DNA from: Klebsormidium nitens
Taxonomy: Eukaryota > Streptophyta > Klebsormidiophyceae > Klebsormidiales > Klebsormidiaceae
DNA length: 64,000 bases
Reading direction: 5' to 3'
NCBI GenBank assembly: GCA_000708835.1
Contig: DF237242.1
Coordinates: forward strand, 1-64,000
A program made the position numbers and the translations under genes. Shown piece by piece: positions 1 to 10,265 of the stretch. A model generated the notes under the pieces. It worked only from the letters and a program-made list of their open reading frames with translations, was not told the DNA's origin and did not search any database. How positions within the stretch are numbered: position 1 is the first letter of the stretch; each line of letters begins with the position of its first letter.

Positions 1-41
1 CCCCTGTAACTTCACACATCCTGGAATGAATTTCTTTCCAG

Positions 42-3000
42 GTGATGTTGGGGGGGCTCGAATCCTCTTTCGCCTGTATAGTCGAACGGGGATGAAGGCC
101 GTCTACTCCACCGATGATGCCGGGTGGTGGTATTGGGGAGGCACTCGCTGGCTCTTTGACAAGACGGGGGCCCATATCCGTTCTATCTTCCAGCGGGAGC
201 TAGAGAGCATACAGAGAATCTTCGGGCGGGAGTCTCAAAGTGCCGAAGAACGTGATGATGATGATCCGCAGCCGGACCCCGCAACCGAGGACGCTTCGAC
301 CTTTGCAGTCCCAAATGACTCGGTCATTGATCTGAGCCAAGAGCAATTCTCTCCAACAGTTGGGCGGCAGCAGGTCAATTTTCTCTCCCGAGCAAGAATG
401 AGCAACCTCCTCTCCGACTGTGAAAGCCCAGAGTTCTTTGGATACAGCTCCTTTCGCCAGCTGTTGGACGGTGTCAAGGACATTCTGCCGGTCAAGAACG
501 GTGTGATCGATCTTCGGACGGCCACACTCTTGCCCCACCATCCCAAGGTACGAACCCTCTTTGGAGCGTTCTGATTTGAACAGGCCAGCTGGCGCAATTA
601 TGTAGAGTCTCTTCAGAAACCACTAACTTCAGGAAAGGTAATAGTCCAAAGATAGGGTTCGCAATTTCGAATAAAATTCTAGATCAGTCTATGATGTGTT
701 TGTCAGATTCAATTGCGTGGGAATGCATTATCCGACCGAAAACCCGAGTCTAGCATTGCTTAGTATCGATTGCAACCATTGTCATATGTAGCTTTCTCTC
801 ACAATCCTTCATTGTTTTGCAGCTCATGTGCCGGCAGCAGCTTGATTTATACTGGCCTAACGATGGCCTCAACCACCCCTTGCCCACCTGGAAGCCCTTC
901 ATGTGATGGCCTCCCATGATGAGGAAGGGCGAGAACGACTTGCCTTCTTCCAGAAGTTTATGGGGTACGCATCAACCGGACACACCAACGAGCAGTGTCT
1001 TGGAATGGGAATTGGAGGGGGCTCTAATGGCAAGACGGTGACGATGCACGTTTTGGCCAAGGTCCTCGGCCCGTACTATGTCGAGGTTCCGAAGGAGCTG
1101 TTGGTCACTGCACCGGGCCAGCGGCCCGCGGGAAAAGGCAATGCCTCTCCAGTGGAAGCGAGTGAGTATCATCACTACTATCTTACAAGCAATGACCACC
1201 TTGCCTTCCTAATCCTGTCTCTTGCGATGTCACCAGCTTTTTTGAAAGGTGGGTATATGAAGCTTCTAAAACTGTTGGTCTCGAAATTATAGTCAATCAT
1301 GACACATGGTGTCTTCGGTGTCTCTGGTGTCTTTGGTGTCCCAAGTGTCCATGTGTCCCAAGTAACTTCCTGTTCGAGCTTAATCTACGTATCGCAAGCA
1401 TAGTCTCTAGAATCTTCGTTCCGACTGGAGAGTTTGTTATGGTGTCCTTGGTGTCCTTGGTGTCCCAAGCAACTTCCTGTTCGAGCTCAATCTACGTATT
1501 GCAAGCATGGTCTCCGGGATTTTCATTCAGACGGGAGGGGTCTGTTACGGTGTCTTTGGTATGCTTGGTGTCCCAAGTTTCCCCTCTCTCCGTGGACAAG
1601 GGCGTTTCTTGCTTCGTGTTCCCGGCCGTTGCTTGCAATGCAGTCGGCCCTGTATTTTCACTTTGTATATAAGTTGTAGTACCCTACATGGCTGGTGAGA
1701 GGTAATCAAAGCACCTTTTGATATCATTGATGGCGCGTCTACAGGTCTTCAAGGGGCAAGGCTGGCTGTGGCATCAGAGACAAAGAAGAATGACAAATTG
1801 GACGAGGACAAGTTGAAGTCAGCGACAGGGAATGTAACAATGACAGCCCGGCAGCTCTACCAGGGGTTCATGACTTGGGAAACAAGCCACCAGGTAGGCA
1901 TATTGTCTAACCGGCCGTGGATTTGCCTTGGTAAATATGCATCATCAAGTGTAGATGTGCTAGTGTGCCAGACTAGCCCCAGGAAACTGGTGGAGGCTGT
2001 AGACTTCAGTCGGGTTCTTCCCAGCATCTGCCAACTTCTCGAGGGTGTCGACCCAGGTGGTACGAGGATTGGCATTCCCGGTGACGGCCTCGATGAAGTC
2101 GAACACGCTGATCTTTGGCGGTACATCGTTTGTCTTTCGGATCTTGGCTCCGCGAATTCCCCAAACAGCTCACTTTGAAAATCCAGATTGTTCTCTTGTG
2201 GATTCATCTGAACAGAAAGAACAGAGGAATTCAGAGCCTGCTTCAAGTTTTCCGCTGTTGTCATGAGCGAGATTGTTCAATGCAAGACCTCCAATCGAGG
2301 TTGTGGGATGTATGACGGTCCTACGACTGGATGTTCGTTTTGAAAAAGTTACAAAAATAGATCTGTCGGTTTTTGGCATATCTTTCGGATCTTGGCTCCA
2401 CGAAAGAGAAGTCTCGTACGAGTTTGTCTCCATGATGGCAAGAACAGCACGGATGGCACTTGGAAACTATCCCTCTTTTTGTTTGCGATGCTTTCCTATG
2501 TTTGGACAGTGCTTAAAAACACGTTGCAAGCTTAAACCAACTGCTCTTCTTTTTGTCCTTCCCAGTTGATGCTTCTGACGAACTGTTTGCCACAAGTGGA
2601 GGACATGGACTTTGCTGTCGAGCGCCGTATCATCATCTTCAACTTCATGAAGTCTTGGCGGAAGATAGACGACCCGCGCTTCGACCCTGAAGACCCTTTC
2701 AACAACGGCGTCCTCGATAACACTCTCCTTTCAAAGCTGACAACCTCGGAGGCACTTCAAGAGGCTCTTGTGTGGATCGTGACGGGTGCCAAGGTCTGGT
2801 ACGACTCTGGTATGGCTCTTGGACCTCAGCCGGCTGACAGCCGAAGAGCGCTTCGAGAGTATGTCCACGAGTCTGACCCGTTCCAGCGGTTCTTGGACGA
2901 GCAGGCCACCTTGGACAAAAATCTGAGAAGGTCAACGAAGTTCACGGCTTCGGTTGACATCATTGGAAGGTATAGCATGTGGCTCGAGGAGGAGGAGAAT

Positions 3001-3138
3001 TGGGATGTTCCTCGCATTGACGGGAAGGGTTTGAAGGCCCAACTAGGAAAGCGAGGTCTCGAGTATACCAACAAGCCGACAAGGGGCTACAAGGGGATCG
3101 AACTGAAGGCACGGGAGCACAACGACGCCTCATCATGA
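42..3138 (+). pseudogene. D5-like viral SF3 helicase/primase, spliced, 5' partial, one frameshift
   Basis: Proposed exons are 42-547, 823-902, 903-1161, 1745-1893 and 2566-3138. Each intron has a GT donor and an AG acceptor, and the phases agree except at about 903. There the frame changes and a TGA follows the motif TWKPFM, so I call it broken. The family (poxvirus/NCLDV D5) unwinds and primes DNA during viral replication. The D5 N-terminal part ends in GVIDLRT. Walker A is GGGSNGKT in the third segment, a Walker-B-like ARLAVASET opens the 1745 exon, sensor-1 LMLLTNCLP opens the last exon, and AVERRIIIF is the arginine motif. An acceptor lies at 39-41 at the window edge, so upstream exons are missing. 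The C-terminal 190 residues match the usual D5 tail. It may be a host-captured viral gene decaying in place; a sequencing error at 903 would make it intact. Confidence 0.7.
1304..1585. repeat. Minisatellite in D5 intron (shared with the KDZ gene)
   Basis: Three tandem units of about 115-133 bp start near 1304, 1437 and 1554. Each begins with TTATGGTGTCCTTGGTGTCC or a close variant, followed by GGTGTCCCAAG, then CTTCCTGTTCGAGCT and TAATCTACGTAT. The array lies inside the 1162-1744 intron of the D5-like gene. The same unit recurs at 14365-14580. Confidence 0.85.
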
Positions 3139-3370
3139 CTTTGGCTTTTGAAAGAGTTTAAAAGAAAGAGGTGGGTGTGGATGTCAACATGTTACGTAGT
3201 GATGGCATGTATGTATTGAAAGAGCTTCATTGAGTGTCTGATGCATACGCCATGAAGAATCTCATAACAAGTCCACTTTACTTTTTGACTAGCCGAAAGC
3301 CCACTTAACTTTTCGACTAGCCAAGATGGTAACTTGAAGATAGTACATAATACTTTCCATCTGGTTTTTG

Positions 3371-3775
3371 CTAGGATATGCGAATGCCGTCTACATACAC
3401 ATCCGGTACCCATTTGCCCTCCTGGCCGGGCCTCTTTATGAATTGCATTCGTTTCTGTTTTCTGCACACGGCATAGGCAAGACGGACAATAGCCCTCCGC
3501 TCTTCCTTACAAAAACCTTTTTGTCCAGCCTCGATTCGATCATCATTGATCACAAGAATCATCTCGCGAATATCATTCAATGCAATGCAAGGTTCTTGGT
3601 ACAATTCAGCCAGATGACACACAAGCAATCGTATTCCCATGCAGACCAGACTTATTGAGTTTCTATCGAGACCTTGCCGTAAAACATGCTCGTGTTGACT
3701 CACATCATACTGTTTCGTATCAATCTCTTGCTTCAACAGATCGGCATTCAATATGGGTTGACTTGCTTTAGCCAT
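3371..3775 (-). CDS. Hypothetical protein, 134 aa, in virus-like block
   Basis: This single-exon ORF starts with MAKASQPIL and ends with VDGIRIS. I do not recognise a family. It is moderately charged, with Cys-containing helices in the middle (residues about 40-60) and a basic stretch CRKQKRMQFIKR near residue 105. It follows another minus-strand ORF (3800-4402) in the same orientation with a 24-base gap. That gap is the close spacing seen in compact viral or plasmid-like elements and suggests co-transcription. The region is AT-richer than the KDZ and RIBA regions to the right. Real coding is likely from the spacing and context, but function is unknown. Confidence 0.5.
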   Translation of the reverse strand: MAKASQPILNADLLKQEIDTKQYDVSQHEHVLRQGLDRNSISLVCMGIRLLVCHLAELYQEPCIALNDIREMILVINDDRIEAGQKGFCKEERRAIVRLAYAVCRKQKRMQFIKRPGQEGKWVPDVYVDGIRIS

Positions 3776-3799
3776 CTCGTAATTTCAATATGTAGAAAA

Positions 3800-4402
3800 C
3801 TATTTTACTGAAGCTCGTCTCTTTTTCTTTAGAACCATGCCTGATGACTGTTCTTGTTCTACTGGCAAATTGCTCTTCTTTTCTTTCTTGTTCTTCTTGT
3901 TGGAGCTAAGCACTCCTGTTTTAATTGGGTTGTCGATAGCCTTGTTGCTTGCATTCGAGGCATCGTCTTTGTCAGCAAGTACTATTGCACTCTGTTTAGC
4001 GGGAAGCGATTTTTTCGCTCCTGTCTTGCACTTAGTCCAGCTCAGAAGCGTGTCAGTATCGAATTTCCTAGTGTTTGTACGATAAGTACCGGTGAAAGGC
4101 AGATTTGATGGCTGGTCTTGTTTCTTCAAAACTTCGATGTTCACTTGGTAACCAAAGAACTTTCCACTGGAGCCCCTTGTTGTCTCGCTCAGCAAAACAT
4201 GATAGACGGTGGGTGCTTGACACTTCGTCGTACTAGTTGCTTTATGCGAGCGATACAATGCGGAACCCACTCGCGAGCCTGCTTGGAGTGGACGCCCACT
4301 TTCTGGATTGATCTCCAAACGCATGCTTCTAACTGTGTCCGTTACGTCGGTTTTACACGAGCCGGCAAACGCGGCTTCCACTCGAAAGCTTCGAATTGAC
4401 AT
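3800..4402 (-). CDS. Hypothetical protein with lysine-rich tail, about 200 aa
   Basis: I chose the start MSIRSFRVEA at 4402. The frame stays open to 4456, but those extra 18 residues are hydrophobic and AT-rich and look like a leader region rather than protein. The first about 125 residues look folded, with alternating beta-like segments (KFFGYQVNIEVL, LPFTGTYRT). The last about 75 residues are low-complexity and strongly basic, with KKNKKEKK and a terminal LKKKRRASVK resembling a nuclear localisation signal or a DNA/RNA-binding tail. No family is recognised. It is the upstream partner of the 3371-3775 ORF and may share its promoter in the AT-rich interval 4403-4880, which also precedes the divergent recombinase. 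I infer an accessory protein of the integrated virus-like element. Confidence 0.5.
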   Translation of the reverse strand: MSIRSFRVEAAFAGSCKTDVTDTVRSMRLEINPESGRPLQAGSRVGSALYRSHKATSTTKCQAPTVYHVLLSETTRGSSGKFFGYQVNIEVLKKQDQPSNLPFTGTYRTNTRKFDTDTLLSWTKCKTGAKKSLPAKQSAIVLADKDDASNASNKAIDNPIKTGVLSSNKKNKKEKKSNLPVEQEQSSGMVLKKKRRASVK

Positions 4403-4881
4403 GCTTGAACAATAGACTGATCCTAATATCAATAGATAATATTTTGCTATCAGCAAATGCCGGACCCTAAAGCGTTATTCAAAGCATTCGTCATTGCCGT
4501 CGATGGACTTTTGAAAAACATTGGCCAACTCAATCCGGATCCTCAGGCTTGAAGTGTGAATAAAAATCATTGACAACCTTCAAAATGCTTCAGTCAAGCA
4601 ATGAGCTGGCACTGTAGTATGACTTGTGACAGTGGGGAATTCGGCTTTATCAACAGAATGCATTTTGCATGGTAAAAGTGACGTGTGACTTTGAAATAAC
4701 TGGTTATCGTGTTTACAAAACTCGAGTTTTGTAAACTTTTATGGAGACCCCGAGTGCGTTTTTGGCATTGTGTGTTCTTCACAGAAAACCACAGGTCAGA
4801 AAATAGTGACAAGTGTTTTTTAAGAAACTAAGATTCCCATGTCAATGTAAGCTCAATTATTATAGTAGTCCAATAATAACT

Positions 4882-5718
4882 ATGGAGGGTGCCGGTCAGG
4901 ATTCGATTGTTTGTTTCTTTGATGACGGTTTCCGTACGAAGCCCTCGGTGAAGCAATACGCAAATACCATGAAGCTAGTTTATCGAATGATAGAGGGTAA
5001 TCAATACAACCCTCCAAAAACAATGGGATGGATAGATACCCGAGCTAAGGATATTACCAAAAGCATCATAGAACGATATCACAATCCTGCAACAAGGCGA
5101 GCAAAACTGAGCCCTTTTCTAGCTGCATGCAAAAAACTTGGATATTTGGATGCTTATCAGATATATTTTGAACCATTCCAGAGCGAAAACGCCCCACTTC
5201 AGAGCTTAAGGGGTAAGCAACAAGCGGAAAAGTGTGTAAGCAATCCAAGGGAAATGACTCGCGATGAGATTGATGCATTTGCCGCAAAGGTTGCTAGACG
5301 AGTCCGCTCTATACCGGACGATCTGGAAGAGTTTTCTATGAAAGAAATTCGTCTGATATTCATTCATATCCTTCTTGAATGGCATTTATTGATTGCGCCA
5401 GCCATGCGACAGAATTTAAAAACATATCATTTGCCCATTATTCTACAAGGTGAGGAAGACAACGGGAATATCGATGTAATACACGAAGTATCACGAGATG
5501 ATCTTGTGTACCATCTTCGAAATAAAGATCAACTCTATGAGTTGCCTCGAAGGTTCTCAAAGTATTTAGCAAGGTCGTTGGAATTACTACCCAGGCACTT
5601 TCTTATTGGAGCTATTAGTAATCCGCAAGTGGAAGCCATGTCGGGAAGTAATTATTCGATGTTTTGTGCTAGACTGTCCTCCAACAATAAACATATCAAT
5701 CTGCAGCTTATCAAGTGA
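4882..5718 (+). pseudogene. Tyrosine recombinase copy 1, C-terminally truncated
   Basis: The start MEGAGQDSIV is the first ATG that begins the conserved part; the frame is open from 4813. The protein aligns by eye along its length with the neighbouring copy 2. It has an N-terminal SAM-like core-binding region (SVKQYANTMKLVYRMI, residues about 22-37), then the start of the catalytic domain with LLEWHLLIAPAMRQN, whose Arg fits the first catalytic Arg of tyrosine recombinases. It ends in NLQLIK just where the second box (LRH) and the Tyr should follow, so the catalytic R-H and Tyr are lost. It is probably inactive, unless a short C-terminal piece is supplied in trans. Such recombinases typically integrate polinton-like viruses, virophages and Cryptons. 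Its orientation is divergent from the 3800-4402 ORF. Confidence 0.65.
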
Positions 5719-5784
5719 AATTGATGTAGAGCGTGGTTAGTTAGCATTTAATTATTTATTGTTAGTAACTATAGAAGCCCTAGC

Positions 5785-6845
5785 ATGGTCATTTTGAAGA
5801 CAATCAAACTAGGCGTTGAAGCTCAGCTCAATGATCTTTTAAGCAAGAAAGATGGAGAAAAAGAAGGCCGTCCCCAACTCAGAAGTCTATCTACTATAAA
5901 TGTGTATTGTTGACAATTGAAGAAGGTTTTCTCGATGCTTTATCCATACGAAGAAGAAATGAAAGACTTGAAATGGATCGAACAATACCAAGACGTCATA
6001 AATGCAATTGAAGAAATTAAGACATGCGATGGATCTCCGTTGAAAAACCTCACAAAGTCAGCTTACGCAGCGCCTTTTGCAGTTCTTGCCGCAAAATTAG
6101 GTATGGATCAAGTAAAGTTGCAATATACAAAGTATATGGAGTCTATGAAACCGTCAATCGAGGAATTAGATAGAACAATGCAGACAAAAACGCATTCGGA
6201 AAAACTCAATTGGGTTCCTTGGACTGAACTTTGTGATCTTCGTGATGTGCTTGACGACCAAGTTGTGAAAACTTGTATTTCAAAATACGTAAAAAAGGAA
6301 CCTCTGCTGCATTCGGATGTTCAGCTGATTTTTGACCACCTGCTTCTAGCGCTTTACACTCTGCCTTTGGGACCTTTACGAAATGAATTTGCATCTTGTG
6401 AATTGTATTTAAAGGGGGATTCCAAAAACACGGATCGAAAACCCGGCGATACAAATCTTGCATACTGAGCTTTGAGCATGGCAAAAGTGCCTTCATCTTC
6501 TCTCAACACAAAACCCTTGCAGTGAACGGGGTCCGGCAGCTTGTAATTCCTGATAAGCTTGCAAGAATCATTGCAAGGAGTTTCAATCTTGTGCCTCGAC
6601 GAAATCTGCTTCTACATCATTATTACAATCGATATGAAGACAGGCCCATTACAAACTTGACCGTTGTTCTGAATGACCTTGGTCAACGCCATTTTGGAAA
6701 AAACTTGAGCTGCACTCTCTTACGTCACATCTCTCATACTGAAAACCTGCCAAAATCCCGAGCAGAGTACCGAGCTAAAGCGGAGTATATGGGTCATTCT
6801 CTGCAAACCGCACAGGAATTGTATGAACGTAGATACAATGCTTGA
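5785..6845 (+). pseudogene. Tyrosine recombinase copy 2, one stop and one frameshift
   Basis: The frame starts at ATG 5785 (MVILKTIKLG), is interrupted by TGA at 5911-5913 within SLSTINVYC-QLKKVF, continues to 6468, and shifts by one base near 6450 into the frame that ends at 6845. Read across these breaks, it has the full fold. The core-binding domain is residues about 40-130. Arg I lies in LPLGPLRNE. A beta-hairpin follows, with IFSQHKTLAVNGVRQLVIP (typical 'HKT...vipdkl'). Box II is LLRHISH. Box III is MGHS with the terminal nucleophile in ELYERRY. The canonical His of HxxR is replaced by Thr (TLLR), as can occur in virus-type members. The gene is tandem with copy 1 (67-base gap) and convergent with the BRO-like fragment. 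It is probably the integrase of the surrounding element, now inactive. Confidence 0.7.
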
Positions 6846-7480
6846 AAGAAGCATTCCCTGCCCACCGTGAGCACAGTGACCCGCATCTGTATACGTTGGG
6901 CGATGGATGTGTCTTCGTCCGTGAGGAAGAGGGCACACGCAAACCCCCTTTCGGATCTGTACGGCGACAGGCGGTGCATCCTGGGCCAGATGGCGGAACG
7001 TGTTGGCCCCTATCTCGAATCTGGCTACTTGGAGCTGAAGAGCGTCGTTTGCCAGCTTGCGTTGCTCGTGAGTCTCCAACTTGCGTTGCTCGCTCGCCAG
7101 CTCGTTCTCGAGCTTCTGTCGTTTGATCTTCTTGAGCAAGTCGATCTCTTCTGGGTCTGCTCTGCCACCCTCGGCCTCGACGGTCTCTCCGAACACGCGG
7201 GCGGGATGCTCGGCTGGCAGTTGACTCTGTACCTCCTTGTTGCGCCTGATCTCTGCCACGAGGCTCTCGTCCCCACCGAGATAACGAACGACCACATCTG
7301 CGCACTTGAGGCGGAACTGAGCGGCCTTCTTGCCCGGCAGGAGGTTGATGATGGTCACCAGACCTCGTGCGCTGGTGAACGGGATTGGGCGCTGGCCACT
7401 CCCCTCAACCTGGTGGTCGGTCCAAATTGGAACAACCTCTGGATTTTGTATTTTTGTATGAGCGGGCGATGCATAGCGTT
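6842..7480 (-). pseudogene. BRO/KilA-N-like domain fragment with degenerate C-terminus
   Basis: The reading frame is open upstream of the first GTG. Readable residues begin KIQNPEVVPIWTDHQVEG, then FTSARGLVTIINLLPGKKA, FRLKCADVVVRYLGGDESL and EIRRNKE. This is the 'SARGL...LLPG..A..FR...A..V.RYLGGD' pattern of BRO/KilA-type domains common in large DNA viruses and virus-derived eukaryotic genes. A charged coiled-coil stretch follows (LLKKIKRQKLENELASEQRK). After about residue 150 the frame changes: a conserved-looking FLTDEDTSIAQRI segment lies in another frame. No start codon fits, and the 3' end stops 4 bases before the end of the recombinase. I read it as a truncated, frameshifted fragment caught between recombinase and primase. 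BRO proteins bind DNA; function here is unlikely. Confidence 0.5.
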
Positions 7481-7658
7481 TGCTCCTATATCACTTTCAT
7501 CTAACGAATTACCAAAGTGATCCAGATTCTCTCTCGATGAACGGCATGCCGGTGTTCACTTTGATAGTGCGTTTAAAATGACCATTTTTTTTCTTCGACA
7601 TTAATTGTAGGTAGAATTTAGCATAACAATAGCCCAGGTATATCTTTCTCTCTCGATT

Positions 7659-10151
7659 CTAAGCTGACAGTTTTGAGGAAGAAAGAGGTGCACTATAACC
7701 GTTAGTAGTCCATTCTGCATCCCATTGCACATCGCTAACGTCAAAACGGACCTTTTTTAAGCGCTCAACTAGATCGATCCGTTTTGGAAAATACAAACCT
7801 CTGCCTTGAATCCCCTTGAGGTTTTTCTGGACGTTCTTCAAGTCCAGTGTCTTTTTGAGTGCCTTGATAAGCACATCTTTGCTTGTAGGTGGATCTTCCT
7901 TGATTTGTTGATCAGCCAGGAAAGTGCGGTAAGTGGAAAAGATGACATGGCTAAGAACAAAAATCTCTTCGGTTTCTGAGAAGCAACGACTTTGAAGGAG
8001 GCCGTTAACCATCTTTGCCCAGAGGGGAATGGAATGTTCTCTCAATTCAGAGCCCCATTCGCTTGTTGGCATCTCTTTTGGGTTCCAAGTTTCAATATTC
8101 CTTGACTGAAGATACCAGTAAAAGTGCTTTGCGGCCTTGCTTGTAAGGCTACCACAAAGGTTGTTGAAATACGCTTGATCTCCCACACGGTGATCGGATG
8201 CCTCGAAACATGCATATCTACGGTCCGTGGCCTCTTTCTTAATCGGCCAATTTTCATTGGTGTTGAACCAATAGTTTGCTAAATCGGGAACTTGGATAGG
8301 GTCAAGACCTTTCCGCTCGATGATGCTTGTATCCTGTGTTATGAGACTTTTCAAACGATTGTTTGATTTATAGGCACCTCCCCACGAACTGACTTCATCA
8401 AAGCATACGAGTAGAAGATTGGCTGAAATTCCATTAAACTTGCCTATGACCTTGTCCATATCGTTGCAATAGAGATAGTATGAAGCTCCAATGACTTGCT
8501 TGCCAACGAAATCCGTAATGATAGACTTTCCTGCTCCCTGAGCTGATCGAAAAACAAGGGCGGTTCCAATCTTCTTGTCTGGTTTTTGTGTAAGATGTGC
8601 CAACCAATTCAGTATATAGTCGTTCACATTTGAATCGTTATTAGCCAGAACCTCTTGTATGTGTTGTAGGATTGGAGCTATGATATCACTGTCTACTGAG
8701 GAGATTTGTTGATCTGCAAGCGGAAAACCGTGAAAGAGGTTATACTCATCTTTAGAACAAGGTTGCGGAATACTTGATGGCTTGAAAACAATCTTTTGAT
8801 GAGTTCTCCGATGAGACGATTTGCACCACATTTTTCCAAGGTTCTCTACCTTTCCTCCTATGGTTAGATTAAACGATTCGCATCTCTCCAAGAACTCGCT
8901 TCGAGTACGAAATATGCTTTCCATTGGAGTTGAGGTCTCCTCTTTGTCATACACCGTTTCGATGAACAAGGTCTTTGAAGTTCCATCTACTACACAGAAG
9001 AAATGGTTCATTGTCTCAAGAGCTATATTTATGAGCTGATCATGGTCTTTGCGGATCTCTTTTGCCTCCGAGGAAGCGTCCTCATGGGCTTTGGCAACCA
9101 TTTTAAATGCTTTTTCAAACACGAAAAAATCAAATCGATGTTTTGCAGTGAGCAACTCGGGCCAGTGACAGATACCAAGCAACGGCCGGGGACGCCGAAC
9201 ACACTCGGACGATAGGCAGCGGTACATCAACAGGACTCCATCGCTGATTACACTGAAGCTATTGCTGATATGCTTATTATGATTCATGCATGTTCTACTA
9301 CCGATCACTCTGAACATCATGATGGCTTCACCGTCGCAAAACTTGGTACCGGTATCACGGCTGGATTGATCATTGCACTTTGACTGCAACAGGCTCTTTG
9401 TTTGTTTAAATACTGACAAAGCACGTCTGTTGTATGTTGTATCGGATGGTGTAGGAGATCCTTCACCTTTTTCCGAGGAACGTTCGAAATGCAAAGGAAA
9501 TGATGGTGTCGTCGTTGTCTTTTTGGCATCGGAAGTTCCGGTGACACTAGCGTTTAGAATGTCAATCAACCATGGTGGCATCTGTGCTAGCTCAACGTCC
9601 CATGGTGCTTTGATCCAACTATATGAGCTGATATTTCCATTCTTTTGGAATGAACTAGGAGGTGCAAAGATGATTCCGTTTCCTCGAAAGTCGATCGTTG
9701 TCTTTTTGCCATCGAAGTTCAATTTTGTGGTATCCGTCTTCCGTTTCAATCCAAGTGTCTCTGCGCTAAAGTAATAGTGCCAACCTCCGCTTTGTGTCTT
9801 TGCTTTCCAGGTCATTGGCTCGCCGTGTTTTTTGATTTTTGATAACCAAACCTCCATCCCATTTGCAGTGTCTGTTTCATTTGCTTTTGGCGTGTCTATG
9901 TCCAGAACAACGATGCTATTTGGACCTTTTCTTCCACAACACAGAGCAATTGTGTTTTTGTCAGCAACGTCACGAATCTTGTGCTCGTAATGTGACCACG
10001 TTGTTTCTGATACGATATCTGCGTACGTCGAACAACACCAATTGCGTGCCTTTTTCTTGCCAGAGTCCCAACTCAGTTCCAGTGTAAGAGGTAGTAAATG
10101 TAGACGTCTATACTCGTCAATAGCGGTGATCAAATCTTTGGACTTGAACAT
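7659..10151 (-). CDS. Primase-polymerase / SF3 helicase fusion (virophage/PLV type)
   Basis: This intact 830-aa single-exon gene encodes the replication protein of an integrated virus-like element. The N-terminal archaeo-eukaryotic primase domain (residues about 20-205) shows the metal-binding motif VVLDIDTP, the SGGWHYYF motif with the catalytic His, and FRGNGIIFAPPS. A cysteine/histidine cluster follows (residues about 280-325: FCDGEA, CMNHN, CLSSECVR). The C-terminal SF3 helicase has Walker A SAQGAGKS (about residue 545), Walker B LLLVCFDEVSSWG, sensor YWFNTN and the arginine motif ATDRRYACFE. All catalytic positions I can check are present. It has no introns, unlike the host genes, and is AT-richer. 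Its neighbours are recombinases and a small basic ORF. This is the best preserved gene of the block and suggests recent arrival or maintained use. Confidence 0.9.
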   Translation of the reverse strand: MFKSKDLITAIDEYRRLHLLPLTLELSWDSGKKKARNWCCSTYADIVSETTWSHYEHKIRDVADKNTIALCCGRKGPNSIVVLDIDTPKANETDTANGMEVWLSKIKKHGEPMTWKAKTQSGGWHYYFSAETLGLKRKTDTTKLNFDGKKTTIDFRGNGIIFAPPSSFQKNGNISSYSWIKAPWDVELAQMPPWLIDILNASVTGTSDAKKTTTTPSFPLHFERSSEKGEGSPTPSDTTYNRRALSVFKQTKSLLQSKCNDQSSRDTGTKFCDGEAIMMFRVIGSRTCMNHNKHISNSFSVISDGVLLMYRCLSSECVRRPRPLLGICHWPELLTAKHRFDFFVFEKAFKMVAKAHEDASSEAKEIRKDHDQLINIALETMNHFFCVVDGTSKTLFIETVYDKEETSTPMESIFRTRSEFLERCESFNLTIGGKVENLGKMWCKSSHRRTHQKIVFKPSSIPQPCSKDEYNLFHGFPLADQQISSVDSDIIAPILQHIQEVLANNDSNVNDYILNWLAHLTQKPDKKIGTALVFRSAQGAGKSIITDFVGKQVIGASYYLYCNDMDKVIGKFNGISANLLLVCFDEVSSWGGAYKSNNRLKSLITQDTSIIERKGLDPIQVPDLANYWFNTNENWPIKKEATDRRYACFEASDHRVGDQAYFNNLCGSLTSKAAKHFYWYLQSRNIETWNPKEMPTSEWGSELREHSIPLWAKMVNGLLQSRCFSETEEIFVLSHVIFSTYRTFLADQQIKEDPPTSKDVLIKALKKTLDLKNVQKNLKGIQGRGLYFPKRIDLVERLKKVRFDVSDVQWDAEWTTNGYSAPLSSSKLSA

Positions 10152-10265
10152 TGGTTGAGCAATCGTTGATACATCAATGTTGTAGTTCTAAGGATTTTTT
10201 TCCTCAAACGAAACGCGGTCGGTGGACGTGCTCGCAGACAACCAAAACGTTAATTGTTTTTGGAT

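Noticed and set aside
1304-1585. Minisatellite as a coding repeat protein (WCPWCPWCP frames)
   Set aside because: The Cys-Pro-Trp repeats only reflect the GGTGTCCTT unit. The array sits in an intron with donor and acceptor on both sides.
5911-5913. Alternative genetic code (TGA read as amino acid) to rescue recombinase and D5 frames
   Set aside because: Host genes here end at TGA or TAA normally (THF1 and carbonic anhydrase end in TGA), and the other breaks are frameshifts, so ordinary decay is simpler.
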